Below, piece by piece: positions 14,253 to 15,500 of a stretch of 15,500 bases of DNA; the first letter of the stretch is position 1; each line of letters begins with the position of its first letter. The notes under the pieces were generated by a model. It searched no databases. It had not been told where the DNA came from and saw only the letters and a program-made list of their open reading frames with translations. The stretch is taken from positions 1 through 15,500 of the forward strand of contig DONZ01000036.1 of NCBI GenBank assembly GCA_003512875.1. Direction: 5' to 3'. Position numbers and translations under genes: made by a program. Source of the stretch: Desulfovibrio sp. GTDB lineage: Bacteria > Desulfobacterota > Desulfovibrionia > Desulfovibrionales > Desulfovibrionaceae.

Positions 14253-15500
14253 ATGGAAGCGACAGCACCCCAAAACACTGCACTACAATCTAAAAACATA
14301 CGCTATTATATCAACGCATTCATCACAATAGCCATTATGTTCGGTTTCGGTTATTTGCCTCCCATAGCCCCCATCACCCCCCTTGGAATGAAAATTTTGG
14401 GAATATTCCTTGCGCTGCTCTACGGCTGGACTTTTGTCGACCAAATATGGCCCAGCATATTGGGAATGATAGCACTGAGCCTGACCGGCTACGCACCGCT
14501 TGACACGCTTATGAAAAGCGGCTTTGGCAACAATACCGTCCTTCTCATGTGGGGCATGCTTTTAATCGCTTCACTGGTTGATTCCGCAGGCGTAAGCAAA
14601 TTCATCGCCACCTATTTCATTTCACGGAAATTCGTTTTGGGAAAACCTTGGATTTTGATTTTCACCTTTTTCTTCACCATTTTCCTTATGTCGGCAATGA
14701 CGTCATCCGTACCGACCATTGTCGTGGGCTGGGGGATTTTATACTGCATTCTCAACCAATTAGGATACAAAGCGGGCAATCCCCTATCCTCTTACATGGT
14801 GGTCGGCGTCGTTTATTCCAGCCTTATCGGTTTGGCGCTGTTTCCTTGGAAAGTGCTTCAAATGGTTGTTTTGGGCATGTTCGCAAATACGGCGGGCTAT
14901 CAGCTTGAATATTCCCTGTATATTGCGCTGACGTTTCCTATCAGTATTGCCGCCATTACCGGTTATGTTCTTTTGGGCAAATTTTTCTTCCGTTTGGATG
15001 TTGAAAAGCTGAAGCTCGTCACTCAAGATTCCTTTGACCCGAAAGATTTGGAAATCAACACCAACCAAAAAATCATCATTTCCATGCTTGTTTTATTGGT
15101 TATCTTATTGATAGCGCCCAGCATCATGCCGAAAACATGGGCTGTCACAAAGATACTGCGGGGTATCGGAGCGCACGGCGTGACGTTCCTTATCCTCGGC
15201 ATATTCGTATTCCTGCGCTTTAACAATAAGCCAATGATCAACATCAGAAAGTCTTCCAGCGACGTGCAATGGGACTGCATTTTCCTGACCGCCGCCATGC
15301 TTCCCTTTACCGCGGCGCTCAATGCCGAAAGCACGGGTATCAATGCCTTTTTGGTTGAAAAATTCAGTATTTTGTTTACCGGACTTTCACCGAACCTCTT
15401 CATTTTCCTTGTCATACTCATAACCATCACTTCCACCCAGTTCATGAACAATGCAATTTGCGGGGGGATTTTGTTCTCTATCGTTTACCCCTTTGCGGTA
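14253..15500 (+). CDS. SLC13/DASS-family anion permease of module B (3' end outside window)
   Basis: The frame runs open from ATG 14253 through the right edge, 416 codons. The product has a short polar N-terminus and about ten hydrophobic segments (for example KILGIFLALLYGWTF, TVLLMWGMLLIASLVD, FFTIFLMSAMTSSVPTIVV and KIIISMLVLLVILLIA). GNNTVLLMWGM, SAMTSSVPTIV, and TSTQFMNNAICG near the edge fit the paired S/T-N motifs of the divalent anion:Na+ symporter fold. It belongs to the same family as the broken module A permease, although clearly diverged. It should import the anionic substrate for the flavoprotein/ferredoxin pair upstream. AGAGGA (14243-14248) lies four bases before the ATG. A 258-base gap with a hairpin, a tandem repeat and an inverted repeat separates it from the ferredoxin gene, so its level may be set separately. 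Confidence 0.85.
   Translation, partial: MEATAPQNTALQSKNIRYYINAFITIAIMFGFGYLPPIAPITPLGMKILGIFLALLYGWTFVDQIWPSILGMIALSLTGYAPLDTLMKSGFGNNTVLLMWGMLLIASLVDSAGVSKFIATYFISRKFVLGKPWILIFTFFFTIFLMSAMTSSVPTIVVGWGILYCILNQLGYKAGNPLSSYMVVGVVYSSLIGLALFPWKVLQMVVLGMFANTAGYQLEYSLYIALTFPISIAAITGYVLLGKFFFRLDVEKLKLVTQDSFDPKDLEINTNQKIIISMLVLLVILLIAPSIMPKTWAVTKILRGIGAHGVTFLILGIFVFLRFNNKPMINIRKSSSDVQWDCIFLTAAMLPFTAALNAESTGINAFLVEKFSILFTGLSPNLFIFLVILITITSTQFMNNAICGGILFSIVYPFAV

Noticed and set aside
15023..15451. A 142-codon minus-strand open frame at the right edge.
   Set aside because: It lies opposite the SLC13-type permease, whose hydrophobic coding frame explains the sequence.
1..15500. CRISPR arrays, tRNA/rRNA genes, insertion sequences.
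   Set aside because: No regularly spaced repeats, no tRNA-like cloverleaf or rRNA sequence and no transposase motifs were recognised by eye; the junction at about 1350 has no visible terminal inverted repeats.

Overview
The window looks like a chromosomal segment of an anaerobic, moderately AT-rich member of the Desulfovibrionaceae (Bilophila/Taurinivorans-like). This is inferred from the gene set: AprBA-like flavoprotein plus ferredoxin pairs, sulfate/dicarboxylate-type anion permeases, sigma-54 activators and Tat-like signal peptides. The genus cannot be proved from the sequence alone.

The central structure is a pair of paralogous modules facing away from each other. Module A reads leftward: an AprA/SdhA-like flavoprotein (2773-4437), a two-cluster 4Fe-4S ferredoxin (2546-2758) and an SLC13/DASS anion permease (about 1350-2423, broken). 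Module B reads rightward with the same order: flavoprotein (12103-13746), ferredoxin (13797-13994) and SLC13/DASS permease (14253 to beyond the right edge). Each flavoprotein gene is divergent from a sigma-54 enhancer-binding protein, and each has a well-matched -24/-12 promoter in the gap. The activators are unrelated outside the AAA+ core. Module A has an RtcR-like protein with a CARF-type N-terminus but no rtcBA genes nearby. Module B has a PAS-type activator whose promoter region carries clear TGACA-N4-TGTCA inverted repeats. The likely logic is uptake of an organic or sulfur-containing anion, a redox reaction by a soluble flavoprotein/ferredoxin complex, and induction by separate signals. 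The substrate is unknown.

Between the modules, 6338-10055 carries a metallo-beta-lactamase-fold hydrolase (leftward), an iron-sulfur flavoprotein-like FMN reductase with an optional Tat-like leader (leftward), and a membrane-bound GGDEF diguanylate cyclase (rightward).

The left end (1-1352) holds the C-terminal part of a MatC-like carrier and the 5' part of a lysR gene. At about 1350 the truncated lysR meets the truncated module A permease tail to tail. This looks like a deletion or rearrangement junction, or an assembly join, that removed the 3' ends of both genes.

Both modules carry a strong hairpin between ferredoxin and permease genes, a shared layout that could set the ratio of enzyme to transporter.
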